From Rutidosis leptorrhynchoides (taxonomy: Eukaryota > Streptophyta > Magnoliopsida > Asterales > Asteraceae), in NCBI RefSeq assembly GCF_046630445.1, contig NC_092339.1, positions 73,725,501 through 73,789,500 of the forward strand: a stretch of DNA of 64,000 nucleotides, given 5' to 3'. The notes under the pieces were generated by a model that saw only the letters and a program-made list of their open reading frames with translations, had not been told where the DNA came from and did not search any database. The position numbers were made by a program, and so were the translations under genes. Shown one piece after another: positions 35,056-46,489 of this stretch (position 1 is its first letter; every line of letters begins with the position of its first letter).

Positions 35056-35650
35056 GTTGAGAGAGTTGGATGGATGATTAAACTGAACCAAACACGCGAA
35101 TTTATAGGCCTGTGAGCTGAAAAAGGGGCTCATACGATCGCATGAGCTTTGCTCTTCAAGTCCATGCGATCGCATGGCCAGCTGGGGAGGCTCACATGTT
35201 GTTGTTTTCTTCTGCCGACGGATTTAATTAAATATATATAATATATAAATAATTTTAAGAATTATTTATATATTATATTATATTATATTTATGTGCATAG
35301 TTGACTTGTAATTTTTAGTCCGTTGCGTCGAGCGTTGAGAGTTGACTCTGGTCCTGGTTCCGGATTTTCGAACGTCCTTGCGTACAATTTAATATCTTGT
35401 ATTTTGTGTTTCGAATCTTGTACTCTTGTAATTTTGAGACGTTTCTCATCAATAATTGGAACCTCTTTAATTGTATTTTGTACTTTTGAGCTTTTTGGTC
35501 GTTTGCGTCTTCAATTCGTCGAATCTGTCTTTTGTCTTCATCTTTTATTATTTAAACGAATATCACTTGTAAATAGAACAGTTGCAACTAAAATCTTGTC
35601 TTTCTTGAGGGATAATGCTATGAAATATATGTTCGTTTTTAGCATTATCA
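33598..35650 (-). repeat. 5' LTR of B2
   Basis: Pairs with 9029-11072. U3 palindromes lie at 35128-35147 (one arm with a single change, CATACGATCG) and 35162-35177. TATAAATT box is at 35099-35106 on the minus strand, and a (TA)n tract at about 34994-35054. It is followed on the plus side by CACCC, the target duplication, and then B1 sequence. Confidence 0.93.
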
Positions 35651-37450
35651 CACCCACTTGCTATCCTTGTATTGGGAAAGCAACACGTCCAGTATACTTG
35701 CTCCGTATATTACCTTTTGGTAAATTACCGTCCGGTTGTAAAGGAAAGCGTTGAACAAGCAACTGTTAAGGCAATGTCCCCTGACATGCTTTTAATTATG
35801 GTCTATAATGTGTCGGATGTAATTACTATCCTTGGTAGGAGCAATAGTAAAGCTCACCCTATAATTTTTCGGTTTGGCACAAGATCCTGTCTTCGACCAT
35901 ACTATGCAACCACCGTTCTTACGGTTGACACCCGATTTGGTTCAGGTGACACAATGAATTCCAGGTGAATTCCTAGGATTTTACGTTCAACGGTAATGAA
36001 CGCATTGAAAATGGGTTTTCAGAAAACAAATCGGTTTGTAATTTTGATCAAAATATTTTCTCGTTCAAGCTCGAGTTTAGATATCATCGAATTCCATAAG
36101 TTTGTAATTTTCAATCTTTAAAAGTCAATCTCAAGGATTGAGTAATATCAGTCTTAAAAGCTGATTTTTGATCTTTTAAGGAGATTATCCTTTTCTGGGG
36201 GTCTGATTCATTAGTCTTATCAAGCTAATTTGCACGGCGTTCTCCCCATTTTACAAGACAAATCCTCTCATGGTTAGGATAAGTCTGACCACTTGGCGAC
36301 CCTGTTTGATGCTGAGGTCCGTGGATTTCCTGCTGATTTTAGAGATGACTTTTCTAGATTTTTCGTCAACCTACAGCTGGTCTGGACGACAACTTCATGA
36401 CCTAAATCAAGAAGCGCGTTTCTTTTTCGGAAGACTTTACTTCCTTTTAATGATGTAATTGATTCATCGTGTAGATCCATCTTTCTTTTAAATGTATTAC
36501 AGTAAATTGGGTAAAACTATTTAGATTAGTCCAAAGCAAAAGTATCTTCAGTTATTTGTACAAAAATATGTGATATATGTTTTAAATAACTTGGTAAATT
36601 TTCTCACACTTGGCTTTTTATTTTCTTTTATTTGCCTTTTTATTGTCCTCTATTCCATTTTAAATGAATTCTAATATTTTAGTTTGTTTCTCAATTTATG
36701 TCCTTTCCGAGGTAACAATAATTTCGGTGTTAACACCTAGTTTTATCGTTCATAAATATGTATAAACATGATTTTGAATTCATTTAATTGAAAATTTTGA
36801 AAATTTTTACTAGAATTGGGTAGTCAGTATATAAGACTAGGGTTGTTCTTTATTATCAGAGAGCACTAGATTCTAATACAACTACTGCGTTACTAGTAAT
36901 TTTAATGGTAACCAAATGTATAAGGTAAAAATTTTAAAAATCCGAAAGAATTTAACCCCTTCCCACACTTAAGATCTTGCAATGCCCTCATTTGCAAGAA
37001 ATCAGTAACAATTTAAATTATTGAGGGTGATTAGTGTAGAAAAATGATTAAATTTTACCAAGGTTTCCAAACATATTGGCGTTTGTTTGCTGAATGATAA
37101 ATGGTGCACATCATTTGTTCATTCCGTCTTGTTGTTACATCACATTTGTTTTTCATTTTGTCGTCCAAAGTATTAGCTTTTGCTGAACTTAATGCCAGTC
37201 TTTGAAAATGCGCTGTTTTACCCTGTTGTGTACAATTGACAATATACATACATACAATACAAATATAAACATGCATGGTAATTTGAAATGGGACTTAAAA
37301 TCCCACTTTCAAATCAAATATGAAATATTAGTACAATAAATAAAAATATTAAACATTACAATAAAAGTATCAAAATATAATGTGTTTAAACATAAATAAA
37401 CAGAAATAATAAAAATTAAAAATCATATAAATTACCAACCGGAACTAAAT
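35651..37450 (-). other. B1 3' noncoding region
   Basis: Matches B2 11415-13203. It continues at 8678-9028 across the B2 insertion. It has the CACCC duplication at its left end, the conserved 68-codon frame (36274-36480) and the 73-codon frame (37055-37276). No recognised gene. Confidence 0.7.
36274..36480 (-). CDS. Conserved 68-aa small ORF in 3' region (B1 copy)
   Basis: Same frame as at 12039-12245, with two changed residues in the first ten (MDLHDESITSLKGSK). The antisense frame, open for 84 codons in B2 and H, is cut to 62 here, while the sense frame stays intact. This slightly favours sense coding. Function unknown. Confidence 0.35.
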   Translation of the reverse strand: MDLHDESITSLKGSKVFRKRNALLDLGHEVVVQTSCRLTKNLEKSSLKSAGNPRTSASNRVAKWSDLS

Positions 37451-38980
37451 CAATCTGGATAGGGGTTCCAGTTCATGTCGTCATCCGGGTTCCATGGTTG
37501 GTGATAGGTGTACATTGTATGCCTGGTTAGGGTCGTAGAGAGTATAAGGTGGTCTCATCTCGGGCTGGTGTTGAGGATAGTAAGTGGGTCGGGTCGGAAC
37601 GTAGTGATCCTGAGGTGACAGTCGGCTCATAATCTGACGCTGATGATAGTCCCATCTATCATGCTGTCGTTGCCTGGAATGATCGTAATCATTCCGGGCT
37701 TGCCACTGCTCCATCCGACGAAATCTCTCCGCGTTTGTCATGTCTACCTCATCTACACGCTGGTAGACATCAGTCATAGCCTCCCGAATGACATCCCTAA
37801 TGTCATCTGCTTCCTCCATCTCCTCGTCTGAGCCTCTCTCTACCTGAGGATAACTACCTTCATAGGGTATTGCCTGGTTGTGTCTACTCTTTAATACCTT
37901 AGCACCCGCATAAACCCTCAATCCTAAAAGCTCAACCTGTTCCCTACATTCTAAAAGTGGACCCCCTTGGTCCTTATCTACACCTAAATACTCTCCAATG
38001 AGATTAACAAAAATACCTCCTCCTATAATCCCCCCTTCCTGTATTCCTTCAACCATCTTAGATAAATAATAACCAACACAGTAAGGGATATTAACAAAGC
38101 CTCTTGGGTCTCGAATACACTTTAGGTAAAATAAATCTTGTAAGGTCATTTTCTCCTTATTGTGACCTCTCTGTGTAATCGAGTTAGCCAAAAATCTATG
38201 AATTATACGAAGCTCGGCTCTGTTAATATGTAAGTAGGTATGTGTTCCTGCCCGCCCAAAAACATTATAATCTGACATACGCCTCCAGACGGTGTTCGCA
38301 TCAAAATTCCTACCTACCCTTTCACCACGATAAATCAAATTCATACAATCGGGTAGTAGTAATTCACTAGGAGTGTAAATCTATAATGCCCTGGCCATGT
38401 CCAGCATGGACATCCTGTACATCCTACCTCCAAGTATAAATCTAAGAAAACTTCTATCATCTAATCTATCTATATCTACATTTAACGCTATAGTACTCAT
38501 CAGCTCAACACACCATTCCTTATATACAGGTCTATGAATGGTGAATAAGCGTTCCCAATCAGTAAAAGAAGAACTGCCATACCTTTGGATCAAATGCTCC
38601 CTAACACGGTCAGTAAGTTGGACCCTTTCCAAAGGATCCCAATCAATTACCTTAGGCACCTCTACATCTTTCGTTACTAATTTGAATTTATTACTTTGAT
38701 ATGCCGGGTAATCTCTCCATCGTCTATCGAATCTCAGATTAGAATGCAACGTGTATTCAGGAATCGTTGGGTATTCTACAGGCGGATGGATCAGAAATAC
38801 TATGAATTCATTAAGAAACTATAGCGGATCATAATAAGGTACATGTTGATCAGGCTGATGTTGTGGTTCCTGTTCGGGTTCATATTGCATTTCTGGTTCA
38901 GGTTCTGGAGCAGGTCATCTAGATGATGATGATGAACCTCCAGTATCGGTTCTCTGTGAAATAGAATTCTCAGTGACCTG
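37451..38980 (-). pseudogene. aORF2 of B1 (env-position accessory protein)
   Basis: About 510 codons in one frame from QVTENSISQRTDTGG. The N terminus is Ser- and then Pro/Glu/Gln-rich (PAPEPEPEMQYEPEQEPQ). A globular part follows: HPPVEYPTIPEY, LIQRYGSSSFTDWERLF, SFLRFILGGRMYRMSM, DLFYLKCIRDPRGFVNIPY. The Gln/Pro/Tyr tail is at the end. Stops fall after SSSSSR, after YYDPL and after MARAL (TAG, Gln codon in B2). A frameshift near 37510 replaces the NWNPYPD end. The N-terminal third is known only from this copy, since B2 lost it. No membrane segment. Function unknown; possible relation to Athila ORF1-type proteins. Confidence 0.7.
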
Positions 38981-39388
38981 TTTTAGCCCACTCATAAGAT
39001 AGTCGGACTAATTGGTTTTCCATAGCTACATAGGCGTAACCTCGAGCATTTAATGTTTTTTCTTCGAAACATATGAACGGTCCATCTCTGCATAAAGTAA
39101 CGAATTCGGTATTGGAATATGTCTGATTCGTCGAACATTTTCCTTCGTGTGACCATTTTCTGCATTTGTGACATCTTTCAAGGTGTCGTACTCTTCTTTT
39201 TGCTGCGGATTTTGATTTTCCTTTACCAAACTGTAACTTATTATTTTCGTTCCTAGATTTTTTTTCTTACTCCGTCCAATTTACCCCTGATTAATGATAC
39301 CAATTCACTTGGAAGGGTGTCATTATTACGTTTAGTGATCAAAGTGTGTAGCATTAGACCATGGTTTAGTTCACAGGAAGTCTTCATC
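38981..39388 (-). pseudogene. aORF1 remnant of B1
   Basis: Counterpart of B2 26568-26984. It starts MKTSCELNHGLMLHTLITKR, runs to GKLDGVRKKI and hits TAG after an indel near 39260. Downstream the zinc-knuckle region is still readable with changes, up to the SYEWA end, which here runs directly into aORF2 sequence at about 38980. Confidence 0.65.
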
Positions 39389-39558
39389 TCGTAAAACCTA
39401 AAAAAAATAAAAATTCAGAATGGGGGGAGAAGACTAGTTCTTTAGGGTCTGCTAGGGAAAGCCCATTCGGATTCCATTCTCGAGAACTACACGAAAACAG
39501 AATATCTAACTCTAACAGAAATACATATTACCCTAAAAAGATTCGAACCTCCCCACAC

Positions 39559-40530
39559 TTAGTGGAATGTGGCGTTGAAATTGTGATTAACTTCGTTGTC
39601 AACTTCCATCGGACCATGTATGTAATGTTTAACTCTGTGACCATTAACTTTAAATTCAATCCCATTTGAATTTATTAATTCTACCGTTCCGTACGGGAAA
39701 ACTCTTTTGACTATGAATGGTTCAGACCATCTTGATTTCAATTTTCTAGGAAATAGCTTGAATCGTGAATTGAAAAGAAGAACTCTGTCTCCTTCCTTAA
39801 ATTCTTTTGAACTTTTGATTCTTTTATCATGCCATTTCTTCATTCTTTCCTTATAGATTAACGAATTTTCGTATGCTTCATGTCTTAATTCTTCTAATTC
39901 ATTTAATTGACTTAATCGTAGACGTCCGGCTTCATGTAAATCAAGATTACATGTCTTCAAAGCCCAAAATGCTTTGTGTTCAATTTCTACTGGAAGATGA
40001 CATGCTTTTCCGTAAACGAGTTTAAAAGGTGTTGTACCAATTGGAGTTTTGTAGGCTGTTCTAAAAGCCCAGAGTGCATCCTCCAATTTCATGGACCATT
40101 CCTTCGGATTTGATCCTACCATTTTCTCTAGAATACGTTTTAAAGCTCGGTTGGTATTTTTAACTTGTCCACTTGTTTGTGGATGATAAGCAGTAGAGAT
40201 TTTATGAGTTACTCCATATCTTTTGAGAACTTTCTCAAGTTGATTATTACAAAAATGAGTACCCCGATCACTTATTAAAGCTTTCGGTGTTCCAAACCTA
40301 GCAAAAAGACGTTTTAAAAAGTTGACTACAACTCGTGCATCGTTAGTTGGGAGAGCTTGTGCTTCCGTACATTTAGATACATAATCAATGGCAACGAAAA
40401 TGTAGAGATTATTATGAGATTTTGGAAATGGACCCATAAAGTTAATACCCCAAATGTCAAATACTTCACATACTTGAATGACATTTTGAGGCATTTCATC
40501 ACGTTGACTTATTTTTCGGCCATTTGACAA
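39559..40530 (-). pseudogene. Integrase core of B1, catalytic residues lost
   Basis: 323 open codons, the same protein as B2 27156-28091. Two of three DDE residues are changed: GINFMGPF has Asn at residue 30 (codon AAC, 40441-40443) in place of Asp, and [12 protein letters not shown] has Lys at residue 124 (AAA, 40159-40161) in place of Glu. D88 (LISDRGTHF) remains. Both are single G-to-A changes on the coding strand. The GPF/Y-like module is altered ([12 protein letters not shown]). The product could not catalyse integration. The zinc-binding domain is in another frame because of a one-base deletion near 40520. Confidence 0.9.
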
Positions 40531-41185
40531 GCATCACAGGATTTGCAAAGAAGGTGTGCGTCTTTGAAAATTGTAGGCCAATAGAATCCAGCATCATAAA
40601 CTTTTCTTGCTGTAAGTTGAGGCCCATAATGCCCTCCTGTTGGTCCTGTGTGATAATGGTTTAAGATTTTACTAGCTTCATTTCCGAATACACATCGGCG
40701 TATTGTTCCATCGGGACAACTTTTAAACAAATGTGGATCTTTCCAGAAATAGTGTTTTATATCACTAAAGAATTTCTTTCGTTTTTGGTATGATAATCCT
40801 TTTTCAAGGAATCCACATACTAAGTAGTTTGCATAGTCTGCAAACCATGGAATTTCATTATAATCTATCTTCAATAGATATTCATCAGGAAAGTTGTCTC
40901 GTATGGCCGATTCATTTAGAACTTTTAATTCAGGATTTTCAAGACGAGAAAGCTGATCAGCGGCGAGATTTTCTGCTCCCTTTTATCTCGAATTTCAATA
41001 TCGAACTCTTGTAAGAGTAAGATCCAACGGATTAATCGTGGTTTGGCATCTTGTTTCGAAAATAGGTATCTAAGAGCAGAATGATCGGTATAGACCACCG
41101 TTTTAGCTAGAACGAGATATGATCGAAATTTGTTAAAAGCAAAGACAATAGCAAGGAGTTCTTTTTCAGTAGTTGTGTAATTCGT
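40509..41185 (-). pseudogene. RNase H end and integrase zinc domain of B1
   Basis: Open from 40874 with [20 protein letters not shown], to the complete HHCC zinc domain ([26 protein letters not shown]). Upstream, 40875-41185 encodes the rest of RNase H ([28 protein letters not shown]) with a TAA at 41186 (LQGA*) and a one-base deletion near 40980. So RNase H and integrase are split over three frames. Confidence 0.85.
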
Positions 41186-41821
41186 TTATGCTCCTTGTAA
41201 CATCTTACTAGCATAATAAATAGGTTGAAATCGTTTTTCAATCCTTTGTCCTAAAATGGCTCCCATTGCAAAATCACTTGCATCGCACATAAGTTCAAAC
41301 GGTAGATTCCAATTTGGTGTTATCATGATCGGCGCATTAGTGAGTTTTTCTTTAAAAATATTAAAATATTTGATGCATTCATCCGAAAAGATGAATGGAG
41401 CATCCTTTTCTAGGAGTTTATTCATAGGAGTGGCAATTTTAGAAAAATCTTTTATGAAACGTCGGTAAAAACCGGTATGTCCTAGAAAACTCCTAACTCC
41501 TCTAACATTGGTGGGATGTGGAAGTTTAACAATTACATCTACTTTAGCTCTATCCACTTCAATTCCTTCCTTTGAAATTTTATAACCAAGAACGATGCCT
41601 TCTTTAACCATGAAATGGCATTTCTCCCAATTAAGTACTAGATTTGATTGTTCGCATCTAATAAGAATTCGTTCAAGATTAACTAGACAGGATTCAAAAG
41701 TATCACCAAAGACTGAAAAGTCATCCATGAAAACTTCCATGCATTCTTCTATCATGTCGTGAAAAATCGCCATCATGCACCTTTGAAAGGTTGCAGGGGC
41801 GTTGCAAAGTCCAAATGGCAT
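41186..41821 (-). pseudogene. RT palm/thumb and RNase H start of B1
   Basis: Open 211 codons: MPFGLCNAPATFQRCM, catalytic [39 protein letters not shown], and the first RNase H aspartates (CDASDFAMG). It begins after a TAG at 41828 (TFA*, where B2 has Tyr) and ends at TAA in LQGA*. It is in the same frame as the upstream gag-protease-RT block. Confidence 0.88.
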
Positions 41822-41827
41822 GCGTTT

Positions 41828-44260
41828 CTAAGCAAAAGTACCATAAGGGCACGTGAATGTGGTTTTCTCTTGATCCTCGGGTGCTATTGGAATTTGAAAA
41901 TATCCGGAAAACCCATCAAGAAAACAATAGTAACTATTTCCGGCTAATATTTCCAACATTTGATCAATGAAAGGTAAGGGAAAGTGATCTTTTCTGGTGG
42001 CGTCATTTAATTTTCTATAATCAATACAAACACGCCATCCTATTACCGTCCTAGTAGGAATAAGCTCATTTTTCTCATTTGTGATGACAGTCATGCCACC
42101 CTTCTTAGGCACGCATTGAACTGGGCTTACCCATGGACTATCAGAAATTGGATAAATTAAACCTGCATCAAGTAGTTTAATAATTTCTTTCTTAACAACA
42201 TCTTGCATATTAGGATTTAGTCTTCGTTGGCGTTGCACATATGTTTTATGACCTTCTTCCATAAGGATTTTATGTGTGCAATACGAAGGACTAATTCCTT
42301 TAATATCATGAATCTTCCATGCAATAGCTGGTTTATGAGCTTTCAACACAGAAATGAGTTGAGATTTTTCATTTTCAGTAAGAGAAGACGATATTATTAC
42401 AGGTAATTCAGATTCACCATGTAAATAAGCATATTCCAAATGGTTTGGAAGTGGCTTTAACTCTAATGTCGGTGGTTCTTCTATCGATGATTTATATCGA
42501 TATCTGTCTTCTTCTTTTAGCATTTGAATTTCTTCTGTTGTTGGTTCATATCCATTAGCTATAAGTGTAGCTAACATTTCAGTTTCATCAATTGGTTCAG
42601 TTCCTTCTCCTAAAGAACATTCTCCTGTTCCTTGTAATTCTGAAAATTCTTCTAACAATTCTACATGTGATTCTATAGTTTGAATATAATAACATGTATC
42701 ATCTGCAGATTGCGGTTGTTGCATGGCTCTATCAACTGAAAAAGTAACACTCTCGTCCTCTATACTTAGGGTCAGTTTCTTACCGAACACGTCTATTATT
42801 GCTTTAGCCGTGTTTAAGAATGGTCTTCCTAATATGAGAGGTACTCGAGAATCTTCTTCCATGTCCAGAATAACAAAATCTACTGAAAATACTAAAGTAC
42901 CAACATTAACTAGCATGTTTTCCATTATCCCTCTAGGATATTTTACTGATCGATCGGCTAGTTGTATGCTTATTCGTGTTGGTTTCAATTCTCCTAGGTC
43001 TAGTTTAGTGTATAGTGAATACGGTATTAGATTTATACTAGCACCTAAGTCTGCCAATGCTTCTATTGAACTAAGACTATCCTGAAAACATGGAATTGTG
43101 AAACTTCCTGGATCTGATAATTTTTCTGGTATCTTATTCAACAGTACTGCTGAACAGTTTGCATTCATAGTAACTGCCGAGAGTTCTTCCATTTTCTTTC
43201 TATTTGTGATTAGATCTTTCAGAAATTTAGCATATCTAGGCATTCCTGAAATCACATCAATGAAAGGAAGATTTACATTTATTTGTTTAAACATATCCAA
43301 GAATTTGGATTGCTCGGCTTCAAGTCTCTCTTTTCTCATTTTACTCGGGTAAGGAAGTGGTGGTTGGTATGGTTTAACATAAGGTTTAGCCTTAACTGTG
43401 TTATCTTCATTAACCTTTTTAACTACCGGTTCTTTTTTCTTATCTTGATCAGATTGTGGTTCTTGTGGAGTAGGATTAGCATCATCAGAAATTACATGTA
43501 TTTCAGGTGGTTTAAGTGTGATACCACTTCTTGTGGAAATGGCTTTAGCTGTTTCATTCCGGGGGTTAGCATTTGTATCACTTGGTAAACTTCCTGGTTT
43601 TCTTTCACCTATCAACCTTGCTAGGTTGCTCACTTCTTGTTCCAAATTTTGAATAGAAGCTTGTTGATTTCTAAATGCTTGAGCATTTTGTTCATTGGTT
43701 TGTTTCTGAGATGTGAAAATTTGTATTTGAGAATCAACTAGCTTCGACATCATATCTTCTAAATTTGGCTTTTTTTCATCAGTTTGTGGTGGTTTGTTTT
43801 GAAAAATAGGTCTTTTTTGATTGTAATTATTATTGGATACTTGTTGATTACTTGGACCTTGTTGGTTGTTGTATGGAACATTTCGGTTATAATTCTGGTT
43901 TTGATTGTAGATCGGTCTTGGCAGTTGATAATTATTCTGATAATTATTTCCAGGCCTTTGGTTTATGTATGAAATATTCTCTCTTTGTTCCATTGTTAGT
44001 TCAATACTGAGACAATCTTTTGTCAAATGTGGTCCTTCACACTGCTCACAACTAATTCTTATTGAGTAAATATCCTTAGTCATCTTTTCCATTCGTCTCT
44101 CGACAGCATCTATCTTTGCAGAAATGGAATCTAAGTCATGGCTAGAATCGGCTCTAGCTGCTTTAGATGATCTAACGATATCTTTTTCTTGGTTCCACTC
44201 ATGTGAGTGGGAAGCAGTGTTATCAATAATTTTGTAAGCATCAGTTGCGATTTTCTTCAT
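41828..44260 (-). pseudogene. gag C-terminal part, protease and RT N-terminal half of B1
   Basis: The longest open frame in the window, 810 codons. Zinc knuckle is at residues about 75-90 (CEQCEGPHLTKDC, CX2CX3HX4C), complete here and degenerate in B2 and H. An Asn/Gln/Pro-rich region follows. Aspartic protease active site D404-LGAS is intact, followed by IILGRPFL-type LILGRPFLNTAKA. A linker (GECSLGEGTEPIDETEM) leads to RT from about residue 640: GISPSYCTHKI, PWVSPVQCVPKKGG, VCIDYRKLNDATRKDHFPLP and FLDGFSGYFQIPIAPED. It stops one codon before KRMPFGLC. No frameshift lies between gag and RT, so a single gag-pol frame is the ancestral plan. Confidence 0.9.
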
Positions 44261-45157
44261 AATGGAACCACCAGCTGCTATATCGATGTCTTTTCTTGTA
44301 GTGATGTCGCATCCTTGGTTGAATATTTGTACTATTTGACAGGTGTCTAAACCATGTTGCGGATATCCTCTTAATAACTTTCCAAATCTTGTCCAAGCCT
44401 CATATAGAGTTTCATTTGGATTCTATGTGAACGTAACAATTTCTCCTTGAAGTCGCACGGCTTTAGATGCCGGAAAGAATTGTTTGAGAAATTTTTCAAC
44501 TAAAATGTCCCATGTATCAATCGCCCCTTCAGGTAACGATTCTAACCAATCTTTGGCTTCTCCCTTTAAATTCCAGGGAAATAACATGAGATATATCTGT
44601 TCATCCTCCACTTCTCTTATTTTAAATAAAGTACAAATCCTATTAAATGTACGAAGATGTTCATTTGGATCTTCTTTCGGTGCACCACTAAGCTGGCATT
44701 GATTAGTCACCATGTGTAGAATTTGTCCTTTGATTTCATAATCTGGTGCATTAATGTCTGGTTGAGTAATTGCGTGACCTTGGCCAGTGCGTTTAGCTCG
44801 CATTCGGTCTTCCATACTTAGAGGTTCCAGATTTTCCATAATTGAATTTGTTGAATCTGAATCACTAGAGGATTCTGATTTAATGGTTGGTTCCTCAACA
44901 ATCTCTGTTTGAATGATTGGTGGTTCCGGAGGAAAGATTAATGGTTCAGGATCTATGAATTGTCCCTGAATATTCTCCGGATTCTCAATTGTGAGGTCGG
45001 GTTCAAAAAATGGATTATCAGAAATTCGAATTGGAGTACTTGGTTGACTGGATGACGATTCCAAAGAAAAATCAACGGCGACAATATTTGCTAGATGTCT
45101 TGATCTGGTTACAGGTGGTGAACGTACGAAAAGTGGTGAACGTTTTGCTCGGTGCAT
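44261..45157 (-). pseudogene. gag N-terminal half of B1
   Basis: Open from MHRAKRSPLFVRSPPVTRSR (45157) for 244 codons to TFT* at 44423, where a Gln codon (CAG) has become TAG. After it the frame continues as NPNETLYEAWTR and onward into the 810-codon block. Gag domain motifs are as in B2 (KEDPNEHLRTFNRICTLFK, NLKGEAKDWLESL). Only one stop separates it from the rest of gag. Confidence 0.88.
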
Positions 45158-46462
45158 TCACTGAATATCCTATTAGTTTTTAAAAAGAAAGAAAAATTAT
45201 ATAAGTTATCCAATTAATAGACTTTTATGATTTTGTCCACGTTTCGAATAGCCAAAAGATGCAGCAGAGGGGCAGGATTCGTTTGGTCTCAATATAATTG
45301 AGTACTGTTTGGCTCCAATAACCCGATCCACGTACAAATCCAACTATTACTACGAACCAGGAAATTTTGATGTCTATCAATTTAACCGCTTAAAATAGTT
45401 TTTTGTTTAAATTTAAAGAAATTTTATATAAGAAATAGGAAAAAAATCTAAGTCCTAAAAACTAGAGCGGCGAGAAATAAGAAAGAAAAAGAGCGCGTCG
45501 AAAAACGTCGAAAAATAAGCATCGAAAAATAAAAATAAGAAAGTAGCGCGTCGAAACTTAAAAAGGAACTAAAAACTAAGAATTAAAAGTTGCGTCTAAA
45601 AATATTAAAGCTTAAAAGGAATACTATATCCCAAATGGCAATAACTTAAAAAGGTACTTAAAATATTAAAAACGGCGTCGCAAAACTCTAAAGCAACTAA
45701 ATCTTAGTCTAAAGAAAAAGCACTTAAGGGATTTTACGGCAAATCTTAAAAATCTAGAAATAAAAATAACTATGGCAAAAACTATAACTTAGAATTAAAT
45801 ACGAGTGAAAAATACAAATATTACGCTAAAACAAATAAAAAGAAACAAAAATATAAAAATAAACTTAAAGTTGTAAAAAGTACAATTTTATAAAAATATT
45901 ATTTTTATATTATTTATTTTATAAAACTATTAATTTTATAATTTAATTTAACTAACTAAAACAAATTAAAACTAAAAACTAAACTAAATAATTAAATAAA
46001 TATAACCTAATTAGGGTTTTAATAATAATATTAATTAATACACCGTAATTAATGCTGAATTAGGGTTAACTGTGGCGTGTCAGACAGCTTCATGCGATCG
46101 TATGAAGTTTTGCCTTCGGGCTCATGCGATCGCATGGGCTAGGTTTTCGGGCCAGAGAGTGGCCTGCTACAGTACCGGGCCGTTTGATTTCTTTTATTTA
46201 TTTTTCTGTTTTTCTGTTTTATATTAATACAAAATATTTAAATAAAATTTATATTTTTACAAACTAAAAACAAAAATAAAGAAACTTTATAAAACTTAAA
46301 TATTTAACAAACTCTTTAAAAATATATAATTTTTGTTTTTCTTTTTATATTTTCGTATATTTAAAACGTATTTTTACAAAAACGTATTTTTATAAAAGGA
46401 AACTAAAAATTAGTAAAAATCTTTTTTTATATATATAGCGTTGCGCTTCCGGCGTTTATGTG
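45158..46462 (-). other. B1 5' leader with palindrome pair
   Basis: Untranslated leader of about 1.3 kb, A-rich on the plus strand with repeated aaataaaaa and cgtcgaaa motifs. It holds the palindromes CTTCATGCGATCGTATGAAG (46088-46107, one core mismatch) and CATGCGATCGCATG (46123-46136), separated by TTTTGCCTTCGGGCT. No gene seen. This is the fuller version; B2 lost about 500 bases of it. Confidence 0.75.
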
Positions 46463-46481
46463 TTCCCCTGCAGCGGCGCCA
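46463..46481 (-). other. Primer-binding site of B1 (tRNA-Asp type)
   Basis: Minus strand TGGCGCCGCTGCAGGGGAA, differing from B2 by one base (C to A). Eight bases separate it from the LTR end. Confidence 0.88.
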
Positions 46482-46489
46482 AAAATACT

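Larger units (their letters stand above)
9029..35650 (-). mobile_element. B2: Athila-like retrotransposon nested in B1
   Basis: LTRs at 9029-11072 and 33598-35650 belong to a sister subfamily of B1 (plus-strand start TGATGTTATGCGAGGTGT). The flanking target duplication is CACCC (9024-9028 and 35651-35655), lying in the 3' region of B1. Coding is on the minus strand in the same order as B1. B2 is itself split by element A (14437-25317) within aORF2. It retains gag, protease, reverse transcriptase, RNase H, integrase, an open aORF1 and most of aORF2, but with stops, a reverse-transcriptase frameshift near 29655 and a protease active-site change. It could have moved only with proteins supplied by intact relatives or before these changes. 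Confidence 0.9.
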
